Shown here one piece after another: positions 1 to 8,273 of a stretch of DNA of 31,255 nt (position 1 is its first letter; each line of letters begins with the position of its first letter). The notes beneath the pieces are model-generated. The model did not search any database and had not been told where the DNA came from. It saw nothing but the letters and a program-made list of their open reading frames with translations. Source of the DNA: Chitinilyticum litopenaei DSM 21440 (GTDB lineage Bacteria; Pseudomonadota; Gammaproteobacteria; Burkholderiales; Chitinibacteraceae); the NCBI RefSeq assembly GCF_000428145.1, contig NZ_ATZJ01000048.1, forward strand, positions 1-31,255. The letters run 5' to 3'. Position numbers and translations under genes: made by a program.

Positions 1-72
1 CTCACCCGGCCCGCAAGGGAAGATCAACGCCACGAGTACGTCAACGTCACGATTGCAACGCAGAAGCAGTGA
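1..72 (+). CDS. 3' end of an unidentified reading frame (partial)
   Basis: The first frame is open from the window edge to a TGA at 70-72 and encodes 23 residues ending in VNVTIATQKQ. The beta-strand-like end reads as plausible protein, but the other two forward frames are also open here, so the choice of frame is uncertain. The gene, if real, begins outside the window and I cannot assign a function. Confidence 0.25.
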   Translation, partial: LTRPAREDQRHEYVNVTIATQKQ

Positions 73-311
73 TGGCCCATTGGTCGAACCGGCGGCGGGC
101 AAACCTGATGGATTCCCAGTGCGCGAAGCACGCTAAGCCGATAAGGACCCGCCGCGCGAATAGCCCATCATGGTCCGGGCGATTGAGCCCAACGCAGAGG
201 CCGGATATACGTGCGCAGTCGATCCAGCGACCAGAACTGCGGAATGCTTGCAAACCGGGAGGAGTCCATATACGGAATCCAGTGGCAATGCCAGTTCGAG
301 CGTCGCTCTGG

Positions 312-331
312 ATGCCGGCCTTCGCCGGCAT
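312..331. repeat. REP-like palindrome (MPAFAGMT/MPAKAGIQ type)
   Basis: A perfect 8-bp inverted repeat, ATGCCGGC / GCCGGCAT, encloses the loop CTTC. Translated, the surroundings give MPAFAGMT on one strand and MPAKAGIQ on the other. These peptides are a known hallmark of a dispersed intergenic palindrome in many proteobacterial genomes. Only one copy is visible in this window, so dispersal within this genome is inferred. Confidence 0.6.
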
Positions 332-481
332 GACGAGTTGCTGAGCTGGCTGCCTAATCAGGTTTGGAAATGCCTGCCTCCAGCGGCTGAATGTTGCGCG
401 AGTGGGCAGGCGCGTGCAGCCCGTGCCGGAGATGGGGAAGCACACCCAGGACTGCAGTAAATTGATGGCGCGTTAATGTTG

Positions 482-528
482 GGTATCAAGGCGCAACCCT
501 TTTCTATAAAGGGTTGTGGGCGTATACC
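482..528. repeat. 47-bp palindromic element, copy A
   Basis: It begins GGTAT (482-486) and ends ATACC (524-528), exactly 47 bp. The inner arms CAACC (positions 13-17) and GGTTG (positions 31-35) pair fully. Relative to the family consensus CAGCC/GGCTG both arms have changed together, which is a compensatory change. The copy lies about 115 bp upstream of the lipoprotein start. Confidence 0.7.
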
Positions 529-642
529 TCGTGTATGCTTTGTCATCGCCCTCCTGTCGGGTGTGCAAGGGCAGACGTGCTGGCGTGCATGGGCTATCGT
601 AAAGGCAGATGATCGATTGCCCTGCCAGGGCGGGAGTTTGCG

Positions 643-1206
643 ATGATCGGCGCCCGGATTGCCTGTGTTTGCAGTGCCCTGCTGCTTGGCGGCTGTGCCG
701 CACTCTTGCCCAGTTCCGCACAACAAAGCCATGCCCCCTGGCCGGATTACCAGACGGCCGAGCGCACTTTCCGGCAGGTGCAGATCGAGACGACCAGCCT
801 GCAGGATTTGCATGCGCTGGGCATTGATCCCGGTCGCTCGCCCAATATCCTGCTGCTCAGTCATGCCGACCTGATGCGCCGCCTGGCGCTCAGTGGCGGC
901 GGCGATCCGGCCTGGCTGGCTCCGCAGATTCAGGCCTGCATCAAGGCGCAACTGGCCTGCTTTGCCTACGAGATCGAGCAAAAGAGCATCAGCCGCCAGC
1001 GCAATGGCAATTTCTTTCTGGATTTTCTGGGCTTTCATCGCCGCACGGCGGTGAGTGGCTGGCAATTCGACGCGCTGTTCATCATCCACAACGACGTCGT
1101 CGTCTACAAGCTGTGGAGCGGCACGCCGAGCATCGAAAGCGTCGAGAAGGAAACCACGCCACTGGGGCCGCTGCAGAATTTCGATCCATCCGTGCTCGGG
1201 CTTTGA
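643..1206 (+). CDS. Putative lipoprotein of unknown function
   Basis: This encodes 187 residues. A short hydrophobic signal ends in a lipobox, LGGC at residues 15-18, so Cys18 should be lipidated and the mature protein anchored to the inner or outer membrane. The ATG at 643 has a GGGAG ribosome binding site at 632-636. The body contains LGIDPGRSPNI, then ACIKAQLACFAYEIEQ, and a C-terminal VVYKLWSG followed by PLGPLQ. From memory this pattern occurs in an uncharacterised family of small proteobacterial lipoproteins; I know of no proven function. No neighbour suggests a role: upstream DNA is repeat-rich and the gene ends in a shared bidirectional terminator facing mdh. It looks monocistronic. 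Confidence 0.8.
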   Translation: MIGARIACVCSALLLGGCAALLPSSAQQSHAPWPDYQTAERTFRQVQIETTSLQDLHALGIDPGRSPNILLLSHADLMRRLALSGGGDPAWLAPQIQACIKAQLACFAYEIEQKSISRQRNGNFFLDFLGFHRRTAVSGWQFDALFIIHNDVVVYKLWSGTPSIESVEKETTPLGPLQNFDPSVLGL

Positions 1207-1222
1207 CGGCTATCCTGGCTCG

Positions 1223-1269
1223 GGTATGAGGCTGCAGCTCTTTTCCTTGTTGAGTGACAGGTATATACC
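1223..1269. repeat. 47-bp palindromic element, copy B
   Basis: GGTAT at 1223-1227 and ATACC at 1265-1269, exactly 47 bp. It starts 17 bp after the lipoprotein stop codon and ends one base before the terminator at 1271. The inner arms have diverged (CAGCTC against GAGTGA), but the innermost pairs are kept, including a T-A pair at element positions 17/31 where other copies have C-G. Confidence 0.6.
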
Positions 1270-1270
1270 C

Positions 1271-1305
1271 ATGAAAAAAGCCCCGCAATGCGGGGCTTTT
1301 TTCAT
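1271..1305. terminator. Bidirectional intrinsic terminator
   Basis: A perfect 16-bp stem (1271-1286 with 1290-1305, GC core GCCCCGC) has a 3-nt AAT loop. It carries six A on the left and six T on the right, so it can terminate transcription on both strands: the lipoprotein gene from the left and mdh from the right. Confidence 0.9.
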
Positions 1306-1320
1306 GGCAGGGGCTGCCGA

Positions 1321-2298
1321 TTACAGCAGATGCTTGATGGCATCGCGTTCTTCGGACAGTTCCTTGGCACTGGCGTCCATCTTGCCGCGGCTGAATTCGC
1401 TGATTTCCAGGCCTTCGATGATGGTGTACTTGCCATCCTTGCAGGTTACCGGATAGCCGTAGATCAGGTCGCTGTAGCCGTACTCGCCATTGGCCGGAAC
1501 ACCCATGGTGACCCAGTCGCCTTCCGGAGTGCCCAGCACCCAGTTGCGGATGTGGTCGATGGCGGCATTGGCGGCAGAAGCGGCGGAGGAGAGGCCGCGC
1601 GCCTTGATGATGGCGGCGCCACGCTGTTGCACGGTCGGGATGAATTCGCCTTCCAGCCACTTCTGGTCGTTGATCAGGCTGGCAGCATTCTGGCCTTTCA
1701 CTTCAGCGTGGAAGATGTCCGGATACTGGGTGGCGGAGTGGTTGCCCCAGATGGTCATCTTCTTCACGTCGGTCACGGCGACGCCGGTCTTTTGCGCAAT
1801 CTGGGTCAGTGCGCGGTTGTGGTCCAGACGCATCATGGCGGTGAAGTTGGCCGGGTTCAGATCCGGCGCGTTCTTCATGGCGATGTAGGCATTGGTGTTG
1901 GCCGGGTTGCCGACCACCAGCACCTTCACGTCACGCGAAGCAACGGCATTCAGTGCCTTGCCTTGCGTCGTGAAGATGGCGCCGTTGGCTTCCAGCAGGT
2001 CCTTGCGTTCCATGCCCGGGCCGCGCGGACGCGCGCCGACCAGCAGGGCGATGTCGGCATCCTTGAAGGCAACCATCGGATCGTCGGTCTGTACGATGCC
2101 GGCCAGCAGCGGGAAGGCGCAGTCATCCAGCTCCATTACCACGCCGTTGAGCGCCGGCAGGGACGGGGTGATGTCCAGCAGTTGCAGGATCACCGGCTGG
2201 TCCGGGCCCAGCATGGCGCCGGAGGCAATGCGGAACAGCAGGCTGTAGCCAATCTGGCCAGCAGCGCCGGTAACGGCTACGCGTACAGGTTTCTTCAT
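1321..2298 (-). CDS. mdh: Malate dehydrogenase (NAD-dependent)
   Basis: This encodes a 325-residue cytosolic-type malate dehydrogenase that interconverts malate and oxaloacetate, closing the TCA cycle next to citrate synthase. The N-terminal Rossmann motif TGAAGQIGYSLL binds NAD. GARPRGPGMERKDLL supplies the substrate loop, VGNPANTN follows, and GNHSATQYPD contains the catalytic histidine. Two in-frame ATGs lie six bases apart (2304 and 2298). The GGAG just upstream is only 3 nt from the first but 9 nt from the second, so MKKPVRVAVTG is preferred. The gene is transcribed away from the gntR-sdh operon and ends in the terminator at 1271-1305. Identity is certain; only the start is open. Confidence 0.97.
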   Translation of the reverse strand: MKKPVRVAVTGAAGQIGYSLLFRIASGAMLGPDQPVILQLLDITPSLPALNGVVMELDDCAFPLLAGIVQTDDPMVAFKDADIALLVGARPRGPGMERKDLLEANGAIFTTQGKALNAVASRDVKVLVVGNPANTNAYIAMKNAPDLNPANFTAMMRLDHNRALTQIAQKTGVAVTDVKKMTIWGNHSATQYPDIFHAEVKGQNAASLINDQKWLEGEFIPTVQQRGAAIIKARGLSSAASAANAAIDHIRNWVLGTPEGDWVTMGVPANGEYGYSDLIYGYPVTCKDGKYTIIEGLEISEFSRGKMDASAKELSEERDAIKHLL

Positions 2299-2465
2299 GG
2301 TCATGAACTCCGTGGGCTGGGATGCTCGCTGTCATCCCTTTTTACAATGAAAACGGTCTCGGAATGCCGCGCCTGGGTGCGTCATTCGGGTGCCGCGCAG
2401 TGTAACACGCGGGCGCGTGCTGTGCCTTTATTGTGCCATTTTCTGAAAAAATCGTGTTACATCTT

Positions 2466-2493
2466 TTGTCTTATATAAGACTCGTGCTAGACT
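2466..2493 (+). promoter_or_regulatory. Probable gntR/sdh promoter with palindromic operator
   Basis: TTGTCT (2466-2471) is separated by 16 nt from TAGACT (2488-2493). The latter is preceded by TGC (2485-2487), as in an extended -10. The perfect palindrome GTCTTATATAAGAC (2468-2481) overlaps the -35 and spacer, the position expected for a repressor site. The likely ligand is the dimeric GntR regulator encoded immediately downstream; this is inferred from position and symmetry. The 230-bp divergent region also serves mdh. Confidence 0.6.
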
Positions 2494-2535
2494 CGCCCGC
2501 AATAAAGTGTTAAAAAGCACATCGAAACATTGATC

Positions 2536-3258
2536 ATGAGCAAACTTGCTGCACAACCGCTGTATCGACAGGTCCTTCGCGAGGTCATGACTGCCATTGA
2601 GGCAGGGGAGTGGGATGAAGACGAATCCCTGCCCAGCGAGCCGGATCTGGGTCGCCGCTTTGGCGTGAGCCAGGGGACGGTGCGCAAGGCGCTGGATGTG
2701 CTGGTGGCCGATGGGGTGTTGTATCGGCGCCAGGGTGTCGGGACTTTTGTGGCCGGCACCAACGATTTTCTGCTGCGCGGGCAATTCCTGCCGCTGGCAG
2801 GCAAGGACGGCATCAAGCCCAGTGTCGAATTGCTGGGTTGCGTGCGCATCCACGCGGGCGAACAGCTGGCGGACATTCTGGGTTTGCGGCGCGGCGCCAC
2901 ACTGTGGCAGGTAAGGCGCCTGCTGCGGGTGGACGGGCAGGTGGTCGGGCTGGAAGAAATGCTCTTGCCGGAGGCGAATTTTCCGAGCCTGGAAATCCGC
3001 CGGATTCGCGAGCTGAAGGGTAATCTGCGCGAGTTATGCTGGCGCGACTTTGGTGTCCGGCTCAAGGATGGCGAGGTACGCTACCGCGCCGTGCACGCCG
3101 GGCAGACCGAGGCCCGCCTGCTGCAGATGGATGTCAGCGAGCCGCTGCTGCAGCTGGTGCGGCTGGCACGTGATTTCGACGGCAAGCCGCAGGTGTGGAG
3201 CGTGGCCTGGCTGAGAACGGAAGAATTGGCCTTCGAGCCGTCGCAAAAGATGGTGTGA
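2536..3258 (+). CDS. GntR-family (HutC/UTRA-type) transcriptional regulator
   Basis: This encodes 240 residues with an N-terminal winged helix-turn-helix (about 8-70) showing the GntR signature LPSEPDLGRRFGVSQGTVRKA. A C-terminal UTRA-like ligand domain spans about 90-235. A TTG six bases upstream could also start the frame, but ATG 2536 is preferred; neither has a clear ribosome binding site. It stands first in the TCA operon, 97 bp before sdhC with no strong terminator between, so it is probably a local regulator of the cycle genes and of itself. The ligand is unknown; a small carboxylate is a reasonable guess. The palindrome at 2468-2481 is its likely target. Confidence 0.9.
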   Translation: MSKLAAQPLYRQVLREVMTAIEAGEWDEDESLPSEPDLGRRFGVSQGTVRKALDVLVADGVLYRRQGVGTFVAGTNDFLLRGQFLPLAGKDGIKPSVELLGCVRIHAGEQLADILGLRRGATLWQVRRLLRVDGQVVGLEEMLLPEANFPSLEIRRIRELKGNLRELCWRDFGVRLKDGEVRYRAVHAGQTEARLLQMDVSEPLLQLVRLARDFDGKPQVWSVAWLRTEELAFEPSQKMV

Positions 3259-3355
3259 GGGCAGGGTAGTTCAGGATTTGGGCCGGCGCCGCAAGGTGTG
3301 GCCCGGAGGGTGGCGGCTGATACCGCCTTGTTTAGAGAGAAGAGGATAGCGCGTT

Positions 3356-3730
3356 ATGCAAAAAACACGCCCCAAGCATCTGGATCTGCGGGTCATCAAA
3401 TTCCCGCTGCCAGCCATCGTGTCCGGCCTGCACCGCATCAGCGGTGCCTTGCTGGCCTTGTCCATCCCCTTCGTGCTGTATGCACTGGAAGGTTCGCTGG
3501 CGAGCGCCGAACGCTTTGAGGCGTTCAAGGCCTGCATCGGCAATCCGCTGGTCAAGCTCTTCCTGCTGGTGGTGCTGTGGGGCTTCATGCATCACGCCTG
3601 TGCCGGCACGCGCTTCCTGTTCCTCGACATGCACAAGGGCGTTGACCTGAAAACTGCCCGCCTGACTTCCTGGGTCGTCATGATCGTCAGCCTTTCCCTC
3701 ACTGCCGCTATCGGAGCTTACGCATGGTAA
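3356..3730 (+). CDS. sdhC: Succinate dehydrogenase cytochrome b556 subunit
   Basis: This encodes 124 residues with three hydrophobic segments. It is one of the two membrane anchors that bind heme b and ubiquinone for complex II in the inner membrane. SGLHRISG (23-30) contains the Ser/Arg of the quinone site. HHACAGTRFLFLD (78-90) contains the likely heme ligand His79; the second His of the usual GIRH motif is Phe here. ATG 3356 is preceded by AGAGGA (3341-3346). The stop overlaps the start of sdhD by 7 bp, indicating translational coupling. First gene of sdhCDAB, probably co-transcribed with gntR. Confidence 0.95.
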   Translation: MQKTRPKHLDLRVIKFPLPAIVSGLHRISGALLALSIPFVLYALEGSLASAERFEAFKACIGNPLVKLFLLVVLWGFMHHACAGTRFLFLDMHKGVDLKTARLTSWVVMIVSLSLTAAIGAYAW

Positions 3731-4071
3731 ACCGTCACGTAGTCGGCGCCCATTACGGCCTGCGCGACTGGCTGGTGCAACGCGTCACCGCCGTCATCAT
3801 GCTGGTCTATGCCGTTGCCGTGGGCGCTTTTGTCCTGTTCGCCGCCAAGGCCGGCTATGCCGACTGGCAAGAACTGTTCTCCTGTACTTGGGTGCGGGTG
3901 CTGAGCACCGTTACCGTGCTCGCGCTGCTGTGGCACGCCTGGGTCGGCATTCGCGACATCTGGATGGACTATGTCCAGCCGCTGGGCCTGCGCGTCACCT
4001 TGCACGTGCTGACCATCCTGTGGCTGATCGGCAGTCTTGTTTACTCGGTTAAAGTAGTGTGGGGTGTATGA
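3724..4071 (+). CDS. sdhD: Succinate dehydrogenase hydrophobic membrane anchor
   Basis: This encodes 115 residues with three transmembrane helices, the second anchor of complex II. LLWHAWVGIRDIWMDYVQP contains His71, the second axial heme ligand, and Asp82/Tyr83 of the ubiquinone pocket, at the same numbers as in the E. coli subunit. It begins inside the last codons of sdhC and its TGA overlaps the sdhA start (ATGA). Tight overlap on both sides supports coupled synthesis of the anchor and flavoprotein. Confidence 0.95.
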   Translation: MVNRHVVGAHYGLRDWLVQRVTAVIMLVYAVAVGAFVLFAAKAGYADWQELFSCTWVRVLSTVTVLALLWHAWVGIRDIWMDYVQPLGLRVTLHVLTILWLIGSLVYSVKVVWGV

Positions 4072-5846
4072 GTATGGCCATTCCTGTTCGCAAGTTTGAT
4101 GCGGTCATCGTCGGTGCCGGTGGCGCCGGTCTGCGCGCCGCACTGCAGCTGTCCGAGGCCGGCCTGAAAACCGCCGTATTGTCCAAGGTTTTCCCGACCC
4201 GTTCGCACACCGTTGCCGCTCAGGGTGGCGTCTCTGCTTCGCTGGGCAACTCCGAGCCGGATCACTGGCACTGGCACATGTACGACACCGTCAAGGGTTC
4301 GGACTGGCTGGGTGACCAGGACGCCATCGAATTCATGTGCCGCGAGGCACCGAATGTCGTGGTCGAGCTGGAACACTTCGGCATGCCGTTCGACCGCAAT
4401 GCCGACGGCACCATTTACCAGCGCCCGTTCGGCGGCCACATGTCCAACTTCGGCGAAAAGCCGGTGCGTCGCGCCTGTGCTGCTGCCGACCGTACCGGTC
4501 ACGCGATGCTGCACGCGCTGTATCAGCGCAATGTGCGCGCCAATACCCAGTTCTTTGTGGAATGGATGGCGCTGGATCTGGTGCGCGACGCCGAGGGCAA
4601 TGTGCAGGGCGTGGTGGCCATGGAAATGGAAACCAGCGAAATCTATGTGTTCCAGGCCAAGGCAACGCTGTTCGCTACCGGCGGCGCGGGCCGCATCTAT
4701 GCCTCGTCGACCAATGCCTTCATCAATACCGGTGACGGCCTGGGCATGGCGGCGCGTGCCGGCATCCCGCTCGAAGACATGGAATTCTGGCAGTTCCACC
4801 CGACCGGCGTCGCCGGCGCGGGCGTGCTGATTACCGAAGGTGTGCGCGGTGAAGGCGGCATTCTGCGCAATGCGCAGGGTGAGCGCTTCATGGAGCGCTA
4901 TGCGCCGAACGCCAAGGATCTGGCCTCGCGCGACGTGGTGTCGCGCGCCATGGTGACCGAAATCAACGAAGGCCGCGGCTGCGGCCCGAACAAGGATCAC
5001 GTGCTGCTCGACATCACGCACCTGGATCCGGAAGTCATCATGTCCAAGCTGCCGGGCATTCGCGAAATCTCGATCAAGTTTGCCGGTGTTGACCCGATCA
5101 AGGCGCCGATCCCCGTTGTGCCGACCTGTCACTACCAGATGGGGGGTATACCGACCAACTACAAGGGTGAGGTTGTGGTTGACGGCAATACAGTCAAGGG
5201 TTTCTATGCCGCCGGTGAAGTGGCCTGCGCCTCGGTGCACGGCGCGAACCGCCTTGGCACCAACTCCCTGCTCGACCTGCTGGTGTTTGGCAAATCGTCC
5301 GGCAACAGCATGATCGACTTCATCAAGACTGCCCCCAAGGATCTGCCGGAACTGCACAAGGCCGATGTCGAGCGCTCTGTTGCTCGCGTCGAACGCCTGA
5401 ACAACCAGAAAAATGGCAGTAATGTGCACGAAGCCCGTGATGCCATGCAGCGCACCATGCAGGCGCACTGCGGCGTATTCCGCTTCAAGGACATGCTGGC
5501 CAAGGGTGTCGAGAAGATTCTCGAAGTCGAAAAGATGGTGCAGACCACCGAAATCGCCGACAAGTCCAAGACCTTCAACACTGCCCGCATCGAAGCGCTG
5601 GAGCTGGAAAACCTCATCGAAGTGGCCAAGGCCACGATGATTTCCGCCAATGCCCGTACCGAATCGCGCGGTGCCCACGTTCGCGACGACGCTGCCGATA
5701 CGCCGGAAAACCCGAACGGCCGTGACGACCAGAACTGGCTCAAGCACACCCTGTGGCACCGTGACGGCAACCGTCTGGACTACAAGGCCGTGAACATGAA
5801 GCCGCTGACGGTCGAGACCATCGCACTGAAGACCCGCTCGTACTAA
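4068..5846 (+). CDS. sdhA: Succinate dehydrogenase flavoprotein subunit
   Basis: This encodes 592 residues. It oxidises succinate to fumarate with covalent FAD on the cytoplasmic face of the membrane. GAGGAG near residue 17 is the dinucleotide motif. SHTVAAQGG places His47 as the FAD attachment site. His244 in FHPTG, Arg288 in ASRDVVSR and His355 in CHYQMGG correspond to known active-site residues, and HGANRLGTNSLLDLLVFG is the C-terminal signature. ATG 4068 overlaps the sdhD stop; a GTG at 4059 and an ATG at 4074 are alternatives, the last better spaced from GGGG at 4061-4064. Flavinylation is probably assisted by SdhE, encoded two genes downstream. Confidence 0.97.
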   Translation: MSMAIPVRKFDAVIVGAGGAGLRAALQLSEAGLKTAVLSKVFPTRSHTVAAQGGVSASLGNSEPDHWHWHMYDTVKGSDWLGDQDAIEFMCREAPNVVVELEHFGMPFDRNADGTIYQRPFGGHMSNFGEKPVRRACAAADRTGHAMLHALYQRNVRANTQFFVEWMALDLVRDAEGNVQGVVAMEMETSEIYVFQAKATLFATGGAGRIYASSTNAFINTGDGLGMAARAGIPLEDMEFWQFHPTGVAGAGVLITEGVRGEGGILRNAQGERFMERYAPNAKDLASRDVVSRAMVTEINEGRGCGPNKDHVLLDITHLDPEVIMSKLPGIREISIKFAGVDPIKAPIPVVPTCHYQMGGIPTNYKGEVVVDGNTVKGFYAAGEVACASVHGANRLGTNSLLDLLVFGKSSGNSMIDFIKTAPKDLPELHKADVERSVARVERLNNQKNGSNVHEARDAMQRTMQAHCGVFRFKDMLAKGVEKILEVEKMVQTTEIADKSKTFNTARIEALELENLIEVAKATMISANARTESRGAHVRDDAADTPENPNGRDDQNWLKHTLWHRDGNRLDYKAVNMKPLTVETIALKTRSY

Positions 5847-5858
5847 GAGGCCAAGGAT

Positions 5859-6572
5859 ATGAGCATGCAAACCGTCAAATTCCGCATCTACCGCTATGAC
5901 CCGGACAAGGATGCCAAGCCCTACATGCAGGACATCAGTGTCGAGGTTGACCCGAGCACCGAGCGCAAGCTGCTCGACGCGCTGGTCAAGCTGAAGGTCG
6001 TTGACGAGTCGCTGTCGTTCCGGCGCTCCTGCCGTGAAGGCGTGTGCGGCTCCGACGCCATGAACATCAACGGCAAGAATGGCCTGGCCTGCATTACCGA
6101 CATCGATACGCTCAAGCAGCCGATCGAAGTGCGCCCGCTGCCGGGCCTGCCGGTCATCCGCGACCTGATCGTCGACATGACGCAGTTCTTCAAGCAGTAC
6201 CACTCGATCAAGCCCTATGTGATCAATGACACGCCGGCGCCGGATCGCGAGCGCCTGCAAAGCCAGGAAGACCGCAAGGAACTCGACGGCCTGTACGAGT
6301 GCATCCTGTGTGCATGCTGTTCGACCTCCTGTCCGTCGTTCTGGTGGAACCCGGACAAGTTCGTCGGTCCGGCAGGCCTGCTGGCCGCCTACCGCTTTAT
6401 CGCTGACACCCGCGATACCGCGACCAACGAGCGTCTGGACAACCTGGAAGACCCGTACCGCCTGTTCCGCTGCCACACCATCATGAACTGCGTTGATGTG
6501 TGTCCGAAGGAACTGAACCCGACCAAGGCGATCGGCAAGATCAAGGAACTGATGCTCAAGCGCGTCGCGTAA
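5859..6572 (+). CDS. sdhB: Succinate dehydrogenase iron-sulfur subunit
   Basis: This encodes 237 residues. It carries electrons from the flavin to quinone through three clusters. The N-terminal ferredoxin domain holds the [2Fe-2S] ligands Cys58, Cys63, Asp66 and Cys78 (SCREGVCGSD and GLAC). The C-terminal domain has Cys148, 151, 154 and 158 (CILCACCSTSC) and Cys205, 211 and 215 for the [4Fe-4S] and [3Fe-4S] clusters. It starts 12 bp after sdhA behind AAGGA. The subunit completes the CDAB set. Confidence 0.97.
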   Translation: MSMQTVKFRIYRYDPDKDAKPYMQDISVEVDPSTERKLLDALVKLKVVDESLSFRRSCREGVCGSDAMNINGKNGLACITDIDTLKQPIEVRPLPGLPVIRDLIVDMTQFFKQYHSIKPYVINDTPAPDRERLQSQEDRKELDGLYECILCACCSTSCPSFWWNPDKFVGPAGLLAAYRFIADTRDTATNERLDNLEDPYRLFRCHTIMNCVDVCPKELNPTKAIGKIKELMLKRVA

Positions 6573-6586
6573 GGGCAGGCGTGCAC

Positions 6587-6832
6587 ATGGACGACATTCA
6601 CCTGAAACGGCTGGTGTGGCGCTCGCGCCGCGGCCTTCTGGAACTGGATCTGCAGCTGGAGCGTTTTGTGGCGGAGGTGCTGCCCACGCTCTCGGCTGCC
6701 GATCTGGCCGAATACGAAGCCGTCCTGCTGCTGCCGGACAACGATTTTCTCGATTATCTGAACGGCAAGGCCGACTGCCCGGATGCGCGCCTCAAGCCCA
6801 TGCTTGAACGCATCCGCGCAGCACAACACTAG
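6587..6832 (+). CDS. sdhE: Succinate dehydrogenase assembly factor SdhE (YgfY/Sdh5 family)
   Basis: This encodes 81 residues. SdhE promotes covalent attachment of FAD to SdhA. The conserved RGxxE motif is present as RGLLE in SRRGLLELD, and the protein keeps the usual small, acidic, helical character with YEAVLLLPDNDFLDYL. ATG 6587 is chosen over an upstream start inside sdhB because AAGGGCAGG (6571-6579) sits just ahead of it and the family begins here. It lies 14 bp after sdhB, the normal place in Neisseriales and relatives. Confidence 0.95.
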   Translation: MDDIHLKRLVWRSRRGLLELDLQLERFVAEVLPTLSAADLAEYEAVLLLPDNDFLDYLNGKADCPDARLKPMLERIRAAQH

Positions 6833-6875
6833 ACTTTTCGGCCTTTGCCGAACTTCACACAGGAGTATTTCTGCG

Positions 6876-8159
6876 ATGGACAAGAAGGTAACTCTCTCCT
6901 ACAACGGCGACCAGTCGCTCGATCTGCCGGTGCTGGATGGCACGCTGGGCCCGTCCGTAGTGGACATCCGTACCTTTGCCAAGACCGGCATGTTCACGTT
7001 CGATCCGGGCTTTCTGGCAACCGCTTCCTGCGAATCCAAGATCACCTTCATTGACGGTGACCAGGGCCAGCTCTACTACCGCGGCTACCCGATCGAACAG
7101 CTGGCCGAAGGCGGCTCCGACTTTCTGGAAACCTGCTACCTGCTGATCTACGGCGAGCTGCCGAGCAAGGCGCAGAAGGACGAGTTCGTCAAGACCGTGA
7201 CCGAGCACACCATGGTGCACGAGCAGCTGACCCGCTTCTGGCAGGGTTTCCGCCGCGACGCACACCCGATGGCCATGATGGTTGGTGTGGTTGGCGCGCT
7301 GTCCGCCTTCTATCAGGACAGCCTGGATGTGTCCAACCCGCGTCACCGTGAGGTCGCCATCTATCGCCTGCTGTCGAAGATCCCGACCATCGCCGCGATG
7401 TGTTACCGCTACAGCCAGGGTCTGCCGTTCGCGTATCCGCGCAATGACCTGAGCTACACCGCGAACTTCATGCACATGATGTTCTCCACCCCGTGCGCGC
7501 CGTACGAGCCGAATCCGGTGCTGGTACGCGCACTCGACCGCATCCTGATCCTGCATGCCGATCACGAGCAGAACGCCTCCACGTCGACCGTACGCCTGTC
7601 CGGTTCGTCCGGCGCCAACCCGTTCGCGTGCATCGCCGCCGGTATCGCCACGCTGTGGGGCCCGTCGCACGGCGGCGCCAACGAAGCCGTGCTGTTGATG
7701 CTGGATGAAATCGGTTCGGTGGAAAACGTGCCGGCCTTCATGGAAGGTGTGAAGAACAAGACCCACAAGCTGATGGGCTTCGGTCATCGCGTTTACAAGA
7801 ACATGGATCCGCGCGCGGCCATCATGAAGCGTACCTGCGACGAAGTGCTGGCCGAACTGGGCCTGCAGGACGATCCGAAGTTCAAGCTGGCCATGGCGCT
7901 GGAAAAGATTGCGCTGGAAGACGAATACTTCGTCTCCCGCAAGCTGTATCCGAACGTCGACTTCTACTCCGGCATTGTGCAGTCCGCGCTGGGCATTCCG
8001 GTGGAAATGTTCACCGTGATCTTCGCCGTGGCGCGCACCGTGGGCTGGATCAGCCACTGGAATGAAATGATGTCCGATCCGGGCATGAAGATCGGCCGTC
8101 CGCGCCAGCTTTACACCGGCGCCCCGCGTCGCGATTACGTGAAGATGGAAGACCGCTAA
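6876..8159 (+). CDS. gltA: Citrate synthase (type I/hexameric-like)
   Basis: This encodes 427 residues. It condenses oxaloacetate and acetyl-CoA to citrate. The catalytic triad is visible: His265 in GPSHGGANE, His304 in GFGHRVYKN and Asp362 in NVDFYSG. The N-terminal beta-rich extension (to about residue 60) and overall length match the NADH-regulated Gram-negative enzymes. ATG 6876 has AGGAG at 6861-6865; the frame is open further upstream but into sdhE. Only 43 bp and a small 6-bp hairpin (6837-6852) separate it from sdhE, so it probably belongs to the same transcript. Confidence 0.97.
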   Translation: MDKKVTLSYNGDQSLDLPVLDGTLGPSVVDIRTFAKTGMFTFDPGFLATASCESKITFIDGDQGQLYYRGYPIEQLAEGGSDFLETCYLLIYGELPSKAQKDEFVKTVTEHTMVHEQLTRFWQGFRRDAHPMAMMVGVVGALSAFYQDSLDVSNPRHREVAIYRLLSKIPTIAAMCYRYSQGLPFAYPRNDLSYTANFMHMMFSTPCAPYEPNPVLVRALDRILILHADHEQNASTSTVRLSGSSGANPFACIAAGIATLWGPSHGGANEAVLLMLDEIGSVENVPAFMEGVKNKTHKLMGFGHRVYKNMDPRAAIMKRTCDEVLAELGLQDDPKFKLAMALEKIALEDEYFVSRKLYPNVDFYSGIVQSALGIPVEMFTVIFAVARTVGWISHWNEMMSDPGMKIGRPRQLYTGAPRRDYVKMEDR

Positions 8160-8168
8160 TTCGGTGAA

Positions 8169-8197
8169 CGCCATCGCCGGCTGGGCCGGCGGTGGCG
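8169..8197 (+). terminator. Hairpin after gltA (partial terminator or mRNA stabiliser)
   Basis: A 13-bp GC-rich stem (8169-8181 with 8185-8197, one G-U pair) has a 3-nt TGG loop. No T-run follows, so full termination is unlikely. It may tune expression between gltA and sucA or protect mRNA ends. Confidence 0.5.
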
Positions 8198-8273
8198 TCC
8201 TTGCATTGACCGGACACAAGGGCATCAGCTTGCAGCGAGCCCTGTACCCCAGAAAACAGGATTAACCACGGCA

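Larger units (their letters stand above)
73..642. other. Gene-free, repeat-rich stretch
   Basis: About 570 bp without a convincing gene. Several overlapping frames stay open on both strands between roughly 50 and 460, but none has a good ribosome binding site or a recognisable domain, and their translations run through a palindromic repeat (312-331). The stretch also holds one copy of the 47-bp element (482-528). It is best read as a composite of intergenic repeats plus the leader of the lipoprotein gene. Confidence 0.5.
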
